The notes beneath the pieces are model-generated. The model saw nothing but the letters and a program-made list of their open reading frames with translations, did no database searches and was not told where the DNA came from. The translations under genes were made by a program, and so were the position numbers. A DNA stretch of 64,000 bases from Treponema sp. OMZ 838. Lineage in GTDB: Bacteria > Spirochaetota > Spirochaetia > Treponematales > Treponemataceae. Below, in pieces: positions 45,011 to 53,715 of this stretch. The first letter of the stretch is position 1; each line of letters starts with the position of its first letter. The stretch spans positions 1,364,001 through 1,428,000 of the forward strand of contig NZ_CP009227.1 in the NCBI RefSeq assembly GCF_000775995.1, written 5' to 3'.

Positions 45011-45389
45011 AAAGCATATTTTTATATAGGATTTCAGCAGCGGCATCTCCTGTACACCCCTTCCGTAAGCCCGTTGACCAGTGTACTTCCGTGTACACTG
45101 GTCAACGTCGAGTTTGCGGGGCAAACTCGCTGCTGCTCAATTTCACGGACATCCGTGTCCGTTCTGAAAAGCCTTTTACCGTAAGCCTTTTGAAATAGAC
45201 GATGCAGATGCTAGGAGCGTACAAAAAACACCCGCAGGCACGCCCAAAAATGAACATCCTTGTTCATTTTTGGGCTGCCAGTTTGCAAGCAAACTGGTTA
45301 CTGTTTAGAACCAGCGGCATCCGTGCCGCTTCTGCCACGTTGAGGATTAATTTATGTGCAGCACGAAGTAGCTGCACCCTTTCCGTTAG
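45011..45389. repeat. Hairpin block with half-element between ldh and malic enzyme
   Basis: No gene is supported. Hairpins: 45073-45106 (14-bp arms GTTGACCAGTGTAC), 45109-45129 (9-bp arms CGAGTTTGC), 45145-45162 (ACGGACA-TCCG-TGTCCGT), 45242-45275 (15-bp arms, loop TCCT), 45278-45297 (9-bp arms CCAGTTTGC) and 45313-45330 (AGCGGCA-TCCG-TGCCGCT). Positions 45186 to about 45240 are half of a 124-nt element of the copy 1 type, cut off where a TCCT hairpin begins. Confidence 0.75.
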
Positions 45390-45513
45390 CCTTTTGAAAT
45401 AGACGGCGTAGATGCTAGGAGCCTAGCCGAAATAAAGCGGAGGCGTACTTTTTGTACGTCGAGCATTTATTTCGGCGTAGCGACAACGCAGATGCACCGT
45501 ATATTTCAAAAGG
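45390..45513 (-). repeat. 124-nt inverted-repeat element, copy 3 (reverse orientation)
   Basis: It is the reverse complement of copy 2 with few differences, including the GCCGAAATAAA inner stem, and has the same length. It ends 40 bases before the malic enzyme ATG, so it lies in that gene's leader or promoter area. Confidence 0.85.
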
Positions 45514-45553
45514 ATAGCTTGCAGGGACACTGTAACCATGCTACACTTACCAC

Positions 45554-47053
45554 ATGAAAACTATCAATAAAGATTTACAGTCTATTACGGAACACTTCCC
45601 TTCCGACTTTACGGAAAATGAAAAAGCGGCGGCGAAAACGCTTTTTTTAAAAAAGCTTTCGCTGTTAACACACGAATTTTATGGCGGAAAGCTGCAAACC
45701 GTCCCAAAATGCGGGCTCTATGGGTTTAACTGGTTCAATGTCTGGTATACACCGGGAGTTTCCGCCGTTTCTACCGGCATCCGCGATAATCATGACAGCT
45801 CCTTTATGCTTTCCAATCGAGGAAACCTTGTAGCCGTTGTCAGCGATTCCACCCGCGTACTGGGCGACGGGGATTGTTCTCCTTCCGGCGGTCTCGGTGT
45901 TATGGAAGGAAAATGTATGCTGATGAAGTACTTAGGCGGCGTGGACGCGTATCCCATCTGTATCGATTCCTACGTCAAGCCGAATGAAGAAAAGAAATAC
46001 AACTTCCCTGCCGGTAAACATTGCCCCGATAAGATTATCGACTTTGTGAAGATGCTGGAACCGAGCGTCGGTGCAGTTAATCTGGAAGATATTCAGCAGC
46101 CGGACTGCTTTAAAGTTCTGGATACGCTGCGGGAAGAATGCGACATTCCTGTTTGGCATGACGACGCTCAAGGAACGGCCTGTATTACGCTTGCCGGTTT
46201 ACTCAATGCGCTGAAACTGGCGGGTAAAAAAATCGGAGACTGCCGCATTGTACTGCTCGGTGCAGGCGCTTCCAACACGACGATTGCACGCCTTATCCTA
46301 CAGGATGGCGGAGATCCGGCGAAGATGATTGTTTGCGACTCTCAAGGTGCGCTCCATGCAGGCCGCGAAGACATCAAAGCTGATGCACGTTATTACCGTA
46401 AATGGGAGCTGTGCCAGACGACGAACCCCAACCGGATAAACGATTTTGACGAAGCACTGAAAGGCGCCGACGTACTGATCGCTCTGTCCAAGCCGGGCCC
46501 GAATACCGTAACCAAAGAGCAGATCGCCTCTATGGGCGATAAACCCATCGTGTTTACCTGCGCAAATCCCATCCCCGAAATTTGGCCGCACGATGCTAAA
46601 GCTGCCGGCGCTTTCATCGTCGGTACCGGACGCGGAGACTTCCCGAATCAGATCAACAACTCCGTCTGTTTCCCCGGCATCTTGAAAGGGGCGCTGCTTG
46701 TCCGCGCACGGAAAATTTCCGATGGTATGGCGATCCGCTGTGCGCACTCTATTGCCGACTATTCGGAGAAAAAAGGCATCAATCCCGAAAATATTGTCGT
46801 AAAGATGGATGATGAGGATGTCTTTGCTGTTGAAGCGGCCGATGTTGCAATGCAGGCAATAAAAGAAGGTCTTGCCCGTATCACTATTACATGGGATGAA
46901 GCCTTTAAGCAGGCTAAGGCCGAGATTGCCGAAAGCAGAGCGCTGACGCAGCAGCTGATGGATAGCGGATTTATCAAAGAACCGCCGCAAGACTTTTTTA
47001 ATCAAGCGATGGACTACGCGATTGAACAAATTAAAAATCAGCGTAGCAAATAA
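45554..47053 (+). CDS. Malic enzyme (oxaloacetate-decarboxylating malate dehydrogenase)
   Basis: The 499-residue enzyme converts malate to pyruvate and CO2 with NAD(P). It has the malate-site Tyr/Gly region (PGVSAVSTGIRDNHDSSF), VVSDSTRVLGDGD near residue 95, WHDDAQGTA near residue 202 for metal and substrate binding, and the nucleotide loop VLLGAGASNTTIARL near residue 235. NPIPEIWP follows near residue 338. A long C-terminal extension is present compared with short bacterial forms. The ATG at 45554 lacks a clear ribosome binding site, and the leader is taken up by a repeat element. Cofactor preference is not evident. Confidence 0.92.
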   Translation: MKTINKDLQSITEHFPSDFTENEKAAAKTLFLKKLSLLTHEFYGGKLQTVPKCGLYGFNWFNVWYTPGVSAVSTGIRDNHDSSFMLSNRGNLVAVVSDSTRVLGDGDCSPSGGLGVMEGKCMLMKYLGGVDAYPICIDSYVKPNEEKKYNFPAGKHCPDKIIDFVKMLEPSVGAVNLEDIQQPDCFKVLDTLREECDIPVWHDDAQGTACITLAGLLNALKLAGKKIGDCRIVLLGAGASNTTIARLILQDGGDPAKMIVCDSQGALHAGREDIKADARYYRKWELCQTTNPNRINDFDEALKGADVLIALSKPGPNTVTKEQIASMGDKPIVFTCANPIPEIWPHDAKAAGAFIVGTGRGDFPNQINNSVCFPGILKGALLVRARKISDGMAIRCAHSIADYSEKKGINPENIVVKMDDEDVFAVEAADVAMQAIKEGLARITITWDEAFKQAKAEIAESRALTQQLMDSGFIKEPPQDFFNQAMDYAIEQIKNQRSK

Positions 47054-47129
47054 AAACAAGCTTTCTGAATACGGAAATTTTGTTTAAAAAGCCAAGCGGT
47101 ATAATAACCGTTTAACCTTCATTTATAAT

Positions 47130-47158
47130 CTTTGCCGCTGCGCATAGCAGCGGCAAAG
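47130..47158. terminator. Strong hairpin between malic enzyme and the convergent membrane-protein gene
   Basis: Perfect 12-base arms CTTTGCCGCTGC / GCAGCGGCAAAG with a 5-base loop. No T-tract follows on either strand, so termination is uncertain. Confidence 0.45.
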
Positions 47159-47234
47159 TCGGCATGAAAGTTATAAAAGTTATATAAGACATAAAGACCG
47201 TTGTAGATTACTACAGCGATAATAAACAGCCAAA

Positions 47235-47909
47235 TTACAATCTAAACGCCGCAGCTATCCGTAACGTAAAAACATTACCGAAGCCGAATGTTGATCCGAC
47301 TTTATTATTGTCGTCAGCGATATTTGATTTTTCCATACTACGCAAAAGTCCTGAAAAACTTATCATATCATGCAGTCCTATATTAATACCGATATGCTTT
47401 GTAAAAATATATTGGAAGCCGATATGTAATGCTATTGGTGTCCACGCATGATAAAAATTTTCCAAACCTTGCCCATTTGAGCGCGTCCAAAATCTTCCCA
47501 GCGCAAGACCTGGACCAATACCGGCATGAATACTGAAAGGCTGTTTAATTCCATACGTATAACCGAACAGCATTTGGCCGTCCCATATAAAACCGTGGAC
47601 TTTCATTGACTCGGCACCGAAGCCGCCGCTTTTATATATGCCGACAGGGAGCGCTGCGTTATTAATAAGACTGAAGGTAAAGCCGCTGTTTTCATGAGTA
47701 AAATGCATATCAAGCCCTACAGCGGGAGCAAAAATAGTATATGTTGCCGCTTTATCTGAAGTATTAAGAGTGCCTCCGCTTATTATAACTTCATAACTTC
47801 GCACTGTATACGATGAAAATCCGATACCGGGTGAAAAAATAATTTCCGCAGCAAAACTATTTACTGCACCAATTAGAATACATAAAAAGAGTCCTATTAT
47901 TTTTTTCAT
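47235..47909 (-). CDS. Outer-membrane beta-barrel protein, DUF2715-like
   Basis: The 224-residue product has a signal peptide (MKKIIGLFLCILIGAVNSFAA) and alternating hydrophobic/polar beta strands throughout, with FSPGIGFSSYTVRSYE just after the cleavage site and FTLRIAAAFRL at the end, a terminal strand as in outer-membrane barrels. Treponemal DUF2715 proteins have this size and start, so I assign it there with moderate confidence. The ATG at 47909 follows TTAGGAGGCATGC, which settles it against the longer frame that runs into palindromes. It is the only gene on this strand between malic enzyme and ssb. Confidence 0.75.
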   Translation of the reverse strand: MKKIIGLFLCILIGAVNSFAAEIIFSPGIGFSSYTVRSYEVIISGGTLNTSDKAATYTIFAPAVGLDMHFTHENSGFTFSLINNAALPVGIYKSGGFGAESMKVHGFIWDGQMLFGYTYGIKQPFSIHAGIGPGLALGRFWTRSNGQGLENFYHAWTPIALHIGFQYIFTKHIGINIGLHDMISFSGLLRSMEKSNIADDNNKVGSTFGFGNVFTLRIAAAFRL

Positions 47910-48244
47910 TGCATGCCTCCTAATAGTCGAGTCTCGTCTTAAAAAGAGTATACATCTGACGAAAAAAAAACAAGCATTCATCTGTAAGTTGTTTATTTGG
48001 CTGGATTTATCAGCACTCTTTGTAGAGCTGCCGCTTTTCTGTGCAGTGTGTAGTTCATACAACAGCGGAAATCGGGACAGATACATCGCGCGGAGTTCCG
48101 CATAATTATCGTAAGGCATTTGCGGCTGTCCAAAAAACTAAAGTTTTTGGACAGTTTGCTGGGATGCCCCGAAAGCAATCAACTTTTGGGGCGTCCTCGT
48201 ACTGACTGCCGGTGTTTCCATACTCGGAACCACCGGCATTTTTC
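47910..48244. repeat. Spacer with three successive hairpins after ssb
   Basis: No gene is supported. Three hairpins follow each other: 48126-48154 (CTGTCCAAAAAACT arm), 48163-48195 (GATGCCCC / GGGGCGTC with an inner AAAG/CTTT) and 48207-48238 (TGCCGGTG / CACCGGCA). The last lies at the ssb stop codon and has a T-run on the plus-strand side only. Confidence 0.6.
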
Positions 48245-48655
48245 TTAAAAGGCAGGTACGGCCTCTTTTTCCGGGACGGTCTCCTCACGCATATCGTCTA
48301 ACGCATCGGCAGGCTGTTTCCCGTTTTTGAACAAGGGCTTAAACTCGATATGTTCGGCCACTACTTTAATCTTGCTGTAGTGTTTGCCGTCGGTACCTAC
48401 CCAGCGGTCTTGCTTTAAACGTCCTACAACCCGGACGCCGCGGCCTTTTGTGCAATTTTCTCCGCAGAGTTCCGCTAAGCGTGACCATGTTTCGACATCA
48501 AAGAATGAAGTTTCCTGCGTTGTTTGATCTTCCTGCTTAAAAAAACGGTTCGAAGCAATGGAAAACATACAGAGCGGTGTTCCTTTAGGTGTCGCTCTTA
48601 CAACGGGATCGCGAACTACATTTCCCTCAATGATCAACGAATTCAAATTGTGCAT
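48245..48655 (-). CDS. ssb: Single-stranded DNA-binding protein
   Basis: The 136-residue OB-fold protein starts MHNLNSLIIEGNVVRDP, close to the usual MxxxNxVxLxGNLxxDP, with FSIASNRFF near residue 31, FFDVETWSRLAE near 50 and GRGVRVVGRLKQDRW near 70. The C-terminus is acidic and ends in PAF, a variant of the DxxPF partner-binding tip (EKEAVPAF). It is a stand-alone gene rather than part of an rpsF-ssb-rpsR set, so it could be a second SSB copy. TAGGAGGC precedes the ATG. Confidence 0.93.
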   Translation of the reverse strand: MHNLNSLIIEGNVVRDPVVRATPKGTPLCMFSIASNRFFKQEDQTTQETSFFDVETWSRLAELCGENCTKGRGVRVVGRLKQDRWVGTDGKHYSKIKVVAEHIEFKPLFKNGKQPADALDDMREETVPEKEAVPAF

Positions 48656-48854
48656 AATAGCCTCCTAAAATAAGAGTACCGAGTTGCCGCTCGCTGCGGT
48701 TCCGGTCTCTTTTGATCTTGTAGTACCTGTTATATAAAGCATTCATTTAAAAATGGCTGGAAATTTACGGTATTTTTGCAAAAAAAATAAAAAAATTACA
48801 AATTTTTTTATATGCACTATTAAGAGAAAAATCGATACGGTTTGAGCGATAGTC

Positions 48855-48884
48855 TTGACATTCGCCATTATTCTAGGCTAATAT
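48855..48884 (+). promoter_or_regulatory. Sigma-70 promoter for the tRNA cluster
   Basis: TTGACA (48855-48860) and TAATAT (48879-48884) are 18 bases apart. The first tRNA begins 13 bases after the -10 box. Confidence 0.7.
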
Positions 48885-48897
48885 ACAAACCGCTTAT

Positions 48898-48982
48898 GGA
48901 GCGGTGGCCGAGTGGTTTAAGGCGGCGGTCTTGAAAACCGTTGTGCTGCGAGGTACCGGGGGTTCGAATCCCCCCTGCTCCG
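48898..48982 (+). tRNA. tRNA-Ser (anticodon TGA)
   Basis: Acceptor GGAGCGG / CTGCTCC, anticodon loop CTTGAAA and a long variable arm fit Ser(UGA). Discriminator G; CCA not encoded. Confidence 0.93.
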
Positions 48983-49053
48983 TAAAATAAAAGGCGGCAC
49001 GTTCCTTTATACGTGCATATATAAAACCGATAACTTAGACAGGCAATAACTTT

Positions 49054-49140
49054 GGAGCGGTGCGAGAGTGGCCGAATCGGGCTCCCTGCTAAGGAGTTGT
49101 ACCCATCCGGGTACCGGGGGTTCGAATCCCCCCTGCTCCG
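49054..49140 (+). tRNA. tRNA-Ser (anticodon GCT)
   Basis: Acceptor GGAGCGG / CTGCTCC, anticodon loop CTGCTAA and a long variable arm fit Ser(GCU). Confidence 0.93.
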
Positions 49141-49214
49141 TAAGATAAAACCGGATATTATTGTACATTAGACGGCAAGAATGCAGTAATGGACAAAGCA
49201 TATCGGGGATATTT

Positions 49215-49289
49215 GAGATTATAGCTCAGTTGGATCAGAGCGTCAGATTGCGGATCTGAAGGTCGGCGGTTCGAGCCCGCCTAGTCTCA
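49215..49289 (+). tRNA. tRNA-Arg (anticodon GCG), copy 1
   Basis: Acceptor GAGATTA / TAGTCTC, anticodon stem TCAGA / TCTGA, loop TTGCGGA and T-arm GGCGGTTCGAGCCCGCC. The anticodon GCG reads CGC and CGU. It differs from the next two copies by one base in the D-loop (C for T). Confidence 0.88.
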
Positions 49290-49307
49290 TCGGTTGTTTT
49301 TGTGTTT

Positions 49308-49382
49308 GAGATTATAGCTCAGTTGGATTAGAGCGTCAGATTGCGGATCTGAAGGTCGGCGGTTCGAGCCCGCCTAGTCTCA
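49308..49382 (+). tRNA. tRNA-Arg (anticodon GCG), copy 2
   Basis: Same fold as copy 1; begins 18 bases after it and is identical to copy 3. Confidence 0.88.
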
Positions 49383-49401
49383 TCGGTTATTTTTTATTTT
49401 T

Positions 49402-49476
49402 GAGATTATAGCTCAGTTGGATTAGAGCGTCAGATTGCGGATCTGAAGGTCGGCGGTTCGAGCCCGCCTAGTCTCA
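49402..49476 (+). tRNA. tRNA-Arg (anticodon GCG), copy 3
   Basis: Identical to copy 2 and 19 bases after it; the spacers are T-rich and of similar length. Confidence 0.88.
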
Positions 49477-49483
49477 TGCTACT

Positions 49484-49568
49484 GGAGAGATGCGAGAGCG
49501 GTCGAATCGGGCGGTCTCGAAAACCGTTGTACCGCAAGGTACCGGGGGTTCGAATCCCCCTCTCTCCG
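49484..49568 (+). tRNA. tRNA-Ser (anticodon CGA)
   Basis: Acceptor GGAGAGA / TCTCTCC, anticodon loop CTCGAAA and a long variable arm fit Ser(CGA). It begins 7 bases after tRNA-Arg copy 3. Confidence 0.92.
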
Positions 49569-49661
49569 TTTTTTAACGGAGCCGCGCGTTCAAGTATCTT
49601 CTTTATGCGTTTTACGAAACACCTTGAAAATTTCAATACTTTCAGGTGCTTTCAACACTTT

Positions 49662-49748
49662 GGAGAGATGTCCGAGTGGTCGAAGGTACACGATTGGAAG
49701 TCGTGTGTGCCCGGAAGGGTACCGAGGGTTCGAATCCCTCTCTCTCCG
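49662..49748 (+). tRNA. tRNA-Ser (anticodon GGA)
   Basis: Acceptor GGAGAGA / TCTCTCC, anticodon loop TTGGAAG and a long variable arm fit Ser(GGA). It is directly followed by the SRP RNA. Confidence 0.93.
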
Positions 49749-49749
49749 T

Positions 49750-49843
49750 ACCGGGACCTATGCAAAGAAGGTTTTTCAAACCCCGTCAGATCCGGAAGGA
49801 AGCAGCGGTAGATTAATTCTTCTTGTGCCGTAGTGCTCCCGGT
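49750..49843 (+). ncRNA. ffs: 4.5S signal recognition particle RNA
   Basis: The conserved apical core GTCAGATCCGGAAGGAAGCA (49785-49804) is unmistakable. The ends ACCGGGA and TCCCGGT pair, and a run of six T follows the 3' end as terminator. It is a short bacterial form lacking the Alu part and lies 1 base after tRNA-Ser(GGA). Confidence 0.95.
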
Positions 49844-49875
49844 TTTTTATATCCTCTGTAAATTTTCTTTTTCAG

Positions 49876-49908
49876 TTGACCGTATCTCTCCAATTTATTC
49901 TATAGAAT
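49876..49908 (+). promoter_or_regulatory. Possible promoter for metK
   Basis: TTGACC (49876-49881) and TATAGAAT (49901-49908) are 19 bases apart, upstream of a leader of about 105 bases. No SAM riboswitch core is recognised in that leader. Confidence 0.4.
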
Positions 49909-50019
49909 AGCCATTGCATCGGAATGGTGATCGTATCGGTTAACAAGCAACTTGTACATTTAGACTGATAGCGGTATGATAGCGGCTGCTTCGTAACACT
50001 TTTAATGATAGGAGTAATA

Positions 50020-51186
50020 ATGAACGAACATAAATTATTTACCTCGGAATCGGTCGGAGAAGGCCATCCCGATAAACTGTGTGATCAAATTTCTGATGCT
50101 GTTTTGGACGCTTGCTTACGTGATGATCCCGGAAGCCATGTTGCGTGCGAAACCTTTGCTTCAACTGCGTTAATCCTTATCGGCGGAGAGATTACCACCA
50201 ATACTTTTGTTGATATACAGCAAACAGCCCGCAATATCGCACGGGAAATCGGCTATACCGATTCCGCATTTGGACTTGACTGCAACTCCATGGCTGTTTT
50301 AAGCATGATTCACGCTCAATCGCCTGACATTGCGCAAGGGGTAAACGGTACCGGACTTAGTGAGTATCAGAACCAAATGGGTGCAGGGGATCAGGGGATG
50401 ATGTTCGGCTATGCGTGTAAAGAAACGCCGGAATTGATGCCTGCCCCAATCATGTATGCACACAAACTTTTACGCAAAGCTTCACAACTGCGTAAGTCAA
50501 AAGAGATTGATTGGCTACGCCCCGATGCAAAAAGTCAGGTAACGGTGGAATACGAAGGCGATAAACCCGTGCGTATCGATACGGTCGTTATCTCCCATCA
50601 GCACGACCCCAAAATTTCGTATGGTTCGTTAAAAGAAGCGATTATCGAAAAGATTGTTAAACCCGTCCTTGAACCGACCGGTTTACTGGATTCAAAGACA
50701 AAATTCTTTATTAACCCTACCGGCCGCTTTGTTATCGGGGGGCCATTCGGCGACACCGGTTTAACGGGGCGGAAGATCATCGTGGATACCTACGGCGGTA
50801 TGGGGAGGCACGGCGGCGGCGCTTTTTCCGGTAAAGACCCGACCAAGGTAGACCGTTCAGCCGCATATATGGCACGCTATGTTGCAAAGAATATCGTTGC
50901 AGCAGGATTTGCCGAACGGTGCGAGTTGCAGCTTGCCTATGCTATCGGTGTACCGTTTCCCGTTTCGATTCGGGTAGATTCCTTCGGTACCGCAAAGGTT
51001 CCGGAAGATGCAATCGAAAAAGCCGTTCAGCAGGTATTCGACCTCAGCCCTGCCGGTATTATCAAGACATTGGATTTACGTAAACCTATTTACCAAGCGA
51101 CCGCTGCCTACGGACACTTCGGTCGCCCCGAATTCAGTTGGGAAAAAACCGATAAGATTGACGCTCTAAAAGCAGCTATAAAATAG
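50020..51186 (+). CDS. metK: S-adenosylmethionine synthetase
   Basis: The 388-residue enzyme makes SAM from methionine and ATP. All signatures are present: [13 protein letters not shown] at the N-terminus, GAGDQG(M)MFGYA near residue 118, VISHQHDP near 190, [29 protein letters not shown] (recognised as the active-site block) and [16 protein letters not shown] near 265. The ATG at 50020 follows ATAGGAGTAATA, which decides it over an ATG five codons earlier. SAM use also yields the AI-2 precursor in organisms with LuxS; luxS is not in this window. The next gene starts 7 bases after the stop. Confidence 0.97.
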   Translation: MNEHKLFTSESVGEGHPDKLCDQISDAVLDACLRDDPGSHVACETFASTALILIGGEITTNTFVDIQQTARNIAREIGYTDSAFGLDCNSMAVLSMIHAQSPDIAQGVNGTGLSEYQNQMGAGDQGMMFGYACKETPELMPAPIMYAHKLLRKASQLRKSKEIDWLRPDAKSQVTVEYEGDKPVRIDTVVISHQHDPKISYGSLKEAIIEKIVKPVLEPTGLLDSKTKFFINPTGRFVIGGPFGDTGLTGRKIIVDTYGGMGRHGGGAFSGKDPTKVDRSAAYMARYVAKNIVAAGFAERCELQLAYAIGVPFPVSIRVDSFGTAKVPEDAIEKAVQQVFDLSPAGIIKTLDLRKPIYQATAAYGHFGRPEFSWEKTDKIDALKAAIK

Positions 51187-51193
51187 CAGCAAC

Positions 51194-53107
51194 ATGCATA
51201 TCCTGCTGCGTGGCGTTCTTGTTTTAGTTTTTACCTCTTGGTTATGTACCTCTTGTGCCGATCCCGCGTCGTCGGTATCGCTTGCATTGCCGGCAGACAG
51301 GGATGATACTGCGGTTTATCTATTAGCTGCATCTGCTTCCGGTATGCAGAGCCGGTGCGTGCCGCTCAAGGCTTTAAATACAAATGCCCAAACGGGTACG
51401 ATAGATGATCCGGAAAAATCCGATGCCATGTACTTCGCTTTTGAAAAAAGCCCTACGATGTTCGGTTTAACCGATTCCGGCTTATATGCCCTCGAGCTGG
51501 AGTTTGAACCGTTAGAGTTCACCGGTCAATCGAGCCGCACAGCACCTATCAACCCAAACGCTATTCAAACTGATGCTGCCCAATTTGCCGTAGGGCTGCT
51601 TTATGCAAACGATTTTTCCGCTTTCGGTAAGTTAAAAGAAAACTTCCGTCCGCAGCATCCCGTTACAGCGCAGCTGCTGCCGCGGGGAACTTTTACCGTT
51701 AGTATCGGCTTTGCAGGCATAGCGGTAGGGACAGCTCATATTAGGGGCTTTATGGTTTCGGCACAATCGGCGCTAAAGCTGAAAAGCGCCGCTGTCGTAC
51801 CCGTTCGGTACGGCTGGTTAAAAGATGGAGCTGCGCTGTGGTACGGTACAACCGCCGATGGAGATGTTATCCCGCCGGAATTATGTACCGAAGCAACCGT
51901 ACCATTACGCACAGAGTTACCGAAGCCGTCGGCTGTCATACAGGCACGGTATGCCGGAAAAGGCGGTAGGGACTCTATCGGTATTCATTTTGATAAGACC
52001 CAACCGGTTAATCTGACGGCAGGGCAAAAACAGCCGCGCCTTTCGTTCCAATGCGGGGATAAAAGCATATCCGTATATCGCGCACCGAATGTATATCGCC
52101 TTACGCTTGACGGCTGCCTTTTTCCCGATGCTTTTTTTACTATTGAACAAACTGGCGCGGAACGGTTATCCAATACGGATACGCTTTCTGATACGGGTGG
52201 GCAGGCAGATATGGCAGCCATGGTCTGTGGTGTTACGATCGAATATTCTACCCCCTCCCTGATGACTCCGATTACTGCCGATCCGGGGCTTATTCCGGAT
52301 TGGCCGCAAGAACAATGGCGGCAGCCCTCTTACGAGCTGTTTTCATGGGAACAGTTTCCTTCGGTGTTGATCTTTGATTTTGCCGACTATTCAGTGCAGG
52401 ATGCCCATCTTAAACGGCTTTCGTTCTTTGCGGAAAAAAAAGGCTTTACGGGAAAGCTCCTTTTTGATGAAGAGCTTGCTTCTCTTCATGGCTTTAATGC
52501 CCATGACTATAGAGCCGAAATGCTTGCGGCATTCTTTCAGAAGGCTGAAGCGGAATCTTTCCCACTTAACAAAGCGGAATTACATTTACGGAAAATCCTT
52601 TTCCGTAACGGCATTATTATTCGTACTGAAGCCGGCATTGAGGCGGGGGCGGGCGCAATCGTATCTATAAGCCGTCAATCTGAGCGGGATCTCCGTTACC
52701 GGTTTATTACCCACGAATGCCTGCACGGTATTTATTTTACGGAAGAAAGCTTCCGTGATACGGTAACGGAGGCTTTTCGGAAGACAAATCCGCGCGCAGT
52801 GTTGTTTTTGCGCCGTTATTTTGAAATATATCCGTCGCTGCAGTATGACACGGATGACGATTACTTGATGCAAAATGAATTTATGGCGTATCTCCTTCAA
52901 CAAAGCAGCAGTTTTCTTCAGCAGTATTTTACACAGATTGCATGGTTCCGTTTAATGAGTGCGGTTGAACCGGCGCTTTGCAGATACATCCGCAAGACCA
53001 AGGCGGCTGGTTTTATGCGGGCTGCTGCGCACATGGAGTCTTTTTTATATACGGCATGGGGGATAAAAGGCGGAAGAATTTATTTGGCAAACATGGAAAC
53101 TTTATAA
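51194..53107 (+). CDS. Lipoprotein with HExxH zinc-metallopeptidase motif
   Basis: The 637-residue protein has a lipoprotein signal (WLCTSC, Cys21). Residues about 25-230 and 245-400 look beta-rich and are not recognised. The C-terminal third is helical and carries HECLH at residues 507-511, preceded by RYRFIT, followed by NEFMAYLLQQ with Glu562 at a distance suited to a gluzincin third ligand. No known peptidase family is assigned by eye. It starts 7 bases after metK without a clear ribosome binding site, so coupling to metK translation is possible. A surface or periplasmic zinc peptidase is an inference from the motif and the signal. Confidence 0.75.
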   Translation: MHILLRGVLVLVFTSWLCTSCADPASSVSLALPADRDDTAVYLLAASASGMQSRCVPLKALNTNAQTGTIDDPEKSDAMYFAFEKSPTMFGLTDSGLYALELEFEPLEFTGQSSRTAPINPNAIQTDAAQFAVGLLYANDFSAFGKLKENFRPQHPVTAQLLPRGTFTVSIGFAGIAVGTAHIRGFMVSAQSALKLKSAAVVPVRYGWLKDGAALWYGTTADGDVIPPELCTEATVPLRTELPKPSAVIQARYAGKGGRDSIGIHFDKTQPVNLTAGQKQPRLSFQCGDKSISVYRAPNVYRLTLDGCLFPDAFFTIEQTGAERLSNTDTLSDTGGQADMAAMVCGVTIEYSTPSLMTPITADPGLIPDWPQEQWRQPSYELFSWEQFPSVLIFDFADYSVQDAHLKRLSFFAEKKGFTGKLLFDEELASLHGFNAHDYRAEMLAAFFQKAEAESFPLNKAELHLRKILFRNGIIIRTEAGIEAGAGAIVSISRQSERDLRYRFITHECLHGIYFTEESFRDTVTEAFRKTNPRAVLFLRRYFEIYPSLQYDTDDDYLMQNEFMAYLLQQSSSFLQQYFTQIAWFRLMSAVEPALCRYIRKTKAAGFMRAAAHMESFLYTAWGIKGGRIYLANMETL

Positions 53108-53201
53108 AAATCGATAAATTTCAATATTATTGAAAAATTATTGAAACGTTTTTTGTATTTCATTGTTTATTTTTATCTTTATTTCCGTGAGAGGGAAAAT
53201 T

Positions 53202-53702
53202 ATGAATTTTGAAGCGATACTGAATCAATGGGAAACTCAAACTCAACAGCCTTATGGAAAGAAGCGAATGCGTAAAGATGCAAAAAATCCGGCAGCAGCG
53301 TATGCCGTTGAAAATACCCAAACGCTCAATCCGATGGATTATTGGGTGCGGCGTTACGGTGTTTATGATAAAGATGCGGATAATTCCGAAAATATTTCCT
53401 TTTTTGATAATCTAGCCGAAAAGCGGCGGCAGCGGACAATGCGTCCGCAGGCAGAAATCGACTTGCATGGCATGACGCTTGAAGAAGCCTATGGCGCGTT
53501 GGTTACTTTTTTTGAAGATTCCGTGAGGAGAGAGTATCAAAAAATACTCATCATTCACGGTAAAGGGAATCATTCTCAAAACGGGCCTGTATTGGCGCGG
53601 TTTGTACAAAAATTCTTAGAAACAAATACCCATGCAGGCGAAACAGGCCATCCCAAAGGACGCGACGGAGGGACGGGCTCGACTTGGGTGATATTGAAAT
53701 AA
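53202..53702 (+). CDS. Smr-domain protein
   Basis: The 166-residue protein has an N-terminal basic region (GKKRMRKD) and a C-terminal Smr domain from about residue 85, with IDLHGMTLEEA and LIIHGKGNHS, the two conserved loops of Smr nucleases that act on nucleic acids or stalled ribosomes. The ATG at 53202 follows GAGAGGGAAAA; the longer frame adds 13 hydrophobic residues without family support. The remainder after the HGKG loop (RDGGTGSTWVILK) is the usual end. It is followed by a family B repeat fragment. Confidence 0.88.
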   Translation: MNFEAILNQWETQTQQPYGKKRMRKDAKNPAAAYAVENTQTLNPMDYWVRRYGVYDKDADNSENISFFDNLAEKRRQRTMRPQAEIDLHGMTLEEAYGALVTFFEDSVRREYQKILIIHGKGNHSQNGPVLARFVQKFLETNTHAGETGHPKGRDGGTGSTWVILK

Positions 53703-53715
53703 CCGTCTCTTTTGC

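Noticed and set aside
45202-45402. 66-residue open frame between ldh and malic enzyme
   Set aside because: It crosses several perfect hairpins and a partial repeat element, so it is not a gene.
49215-49476. CRISPR-like array of three 75-base repeats with short spacers
   Set aside because: The repeats fold as complete tRNA-Arg genes with intact T-arms and acceptor stems.
49850-50019. SAM riboswitch upstream of metK
   Set aside because: The leader lacks recognisable SAM-I, SAM-II or SMK core sequences; only a promoter-like pair is seen.
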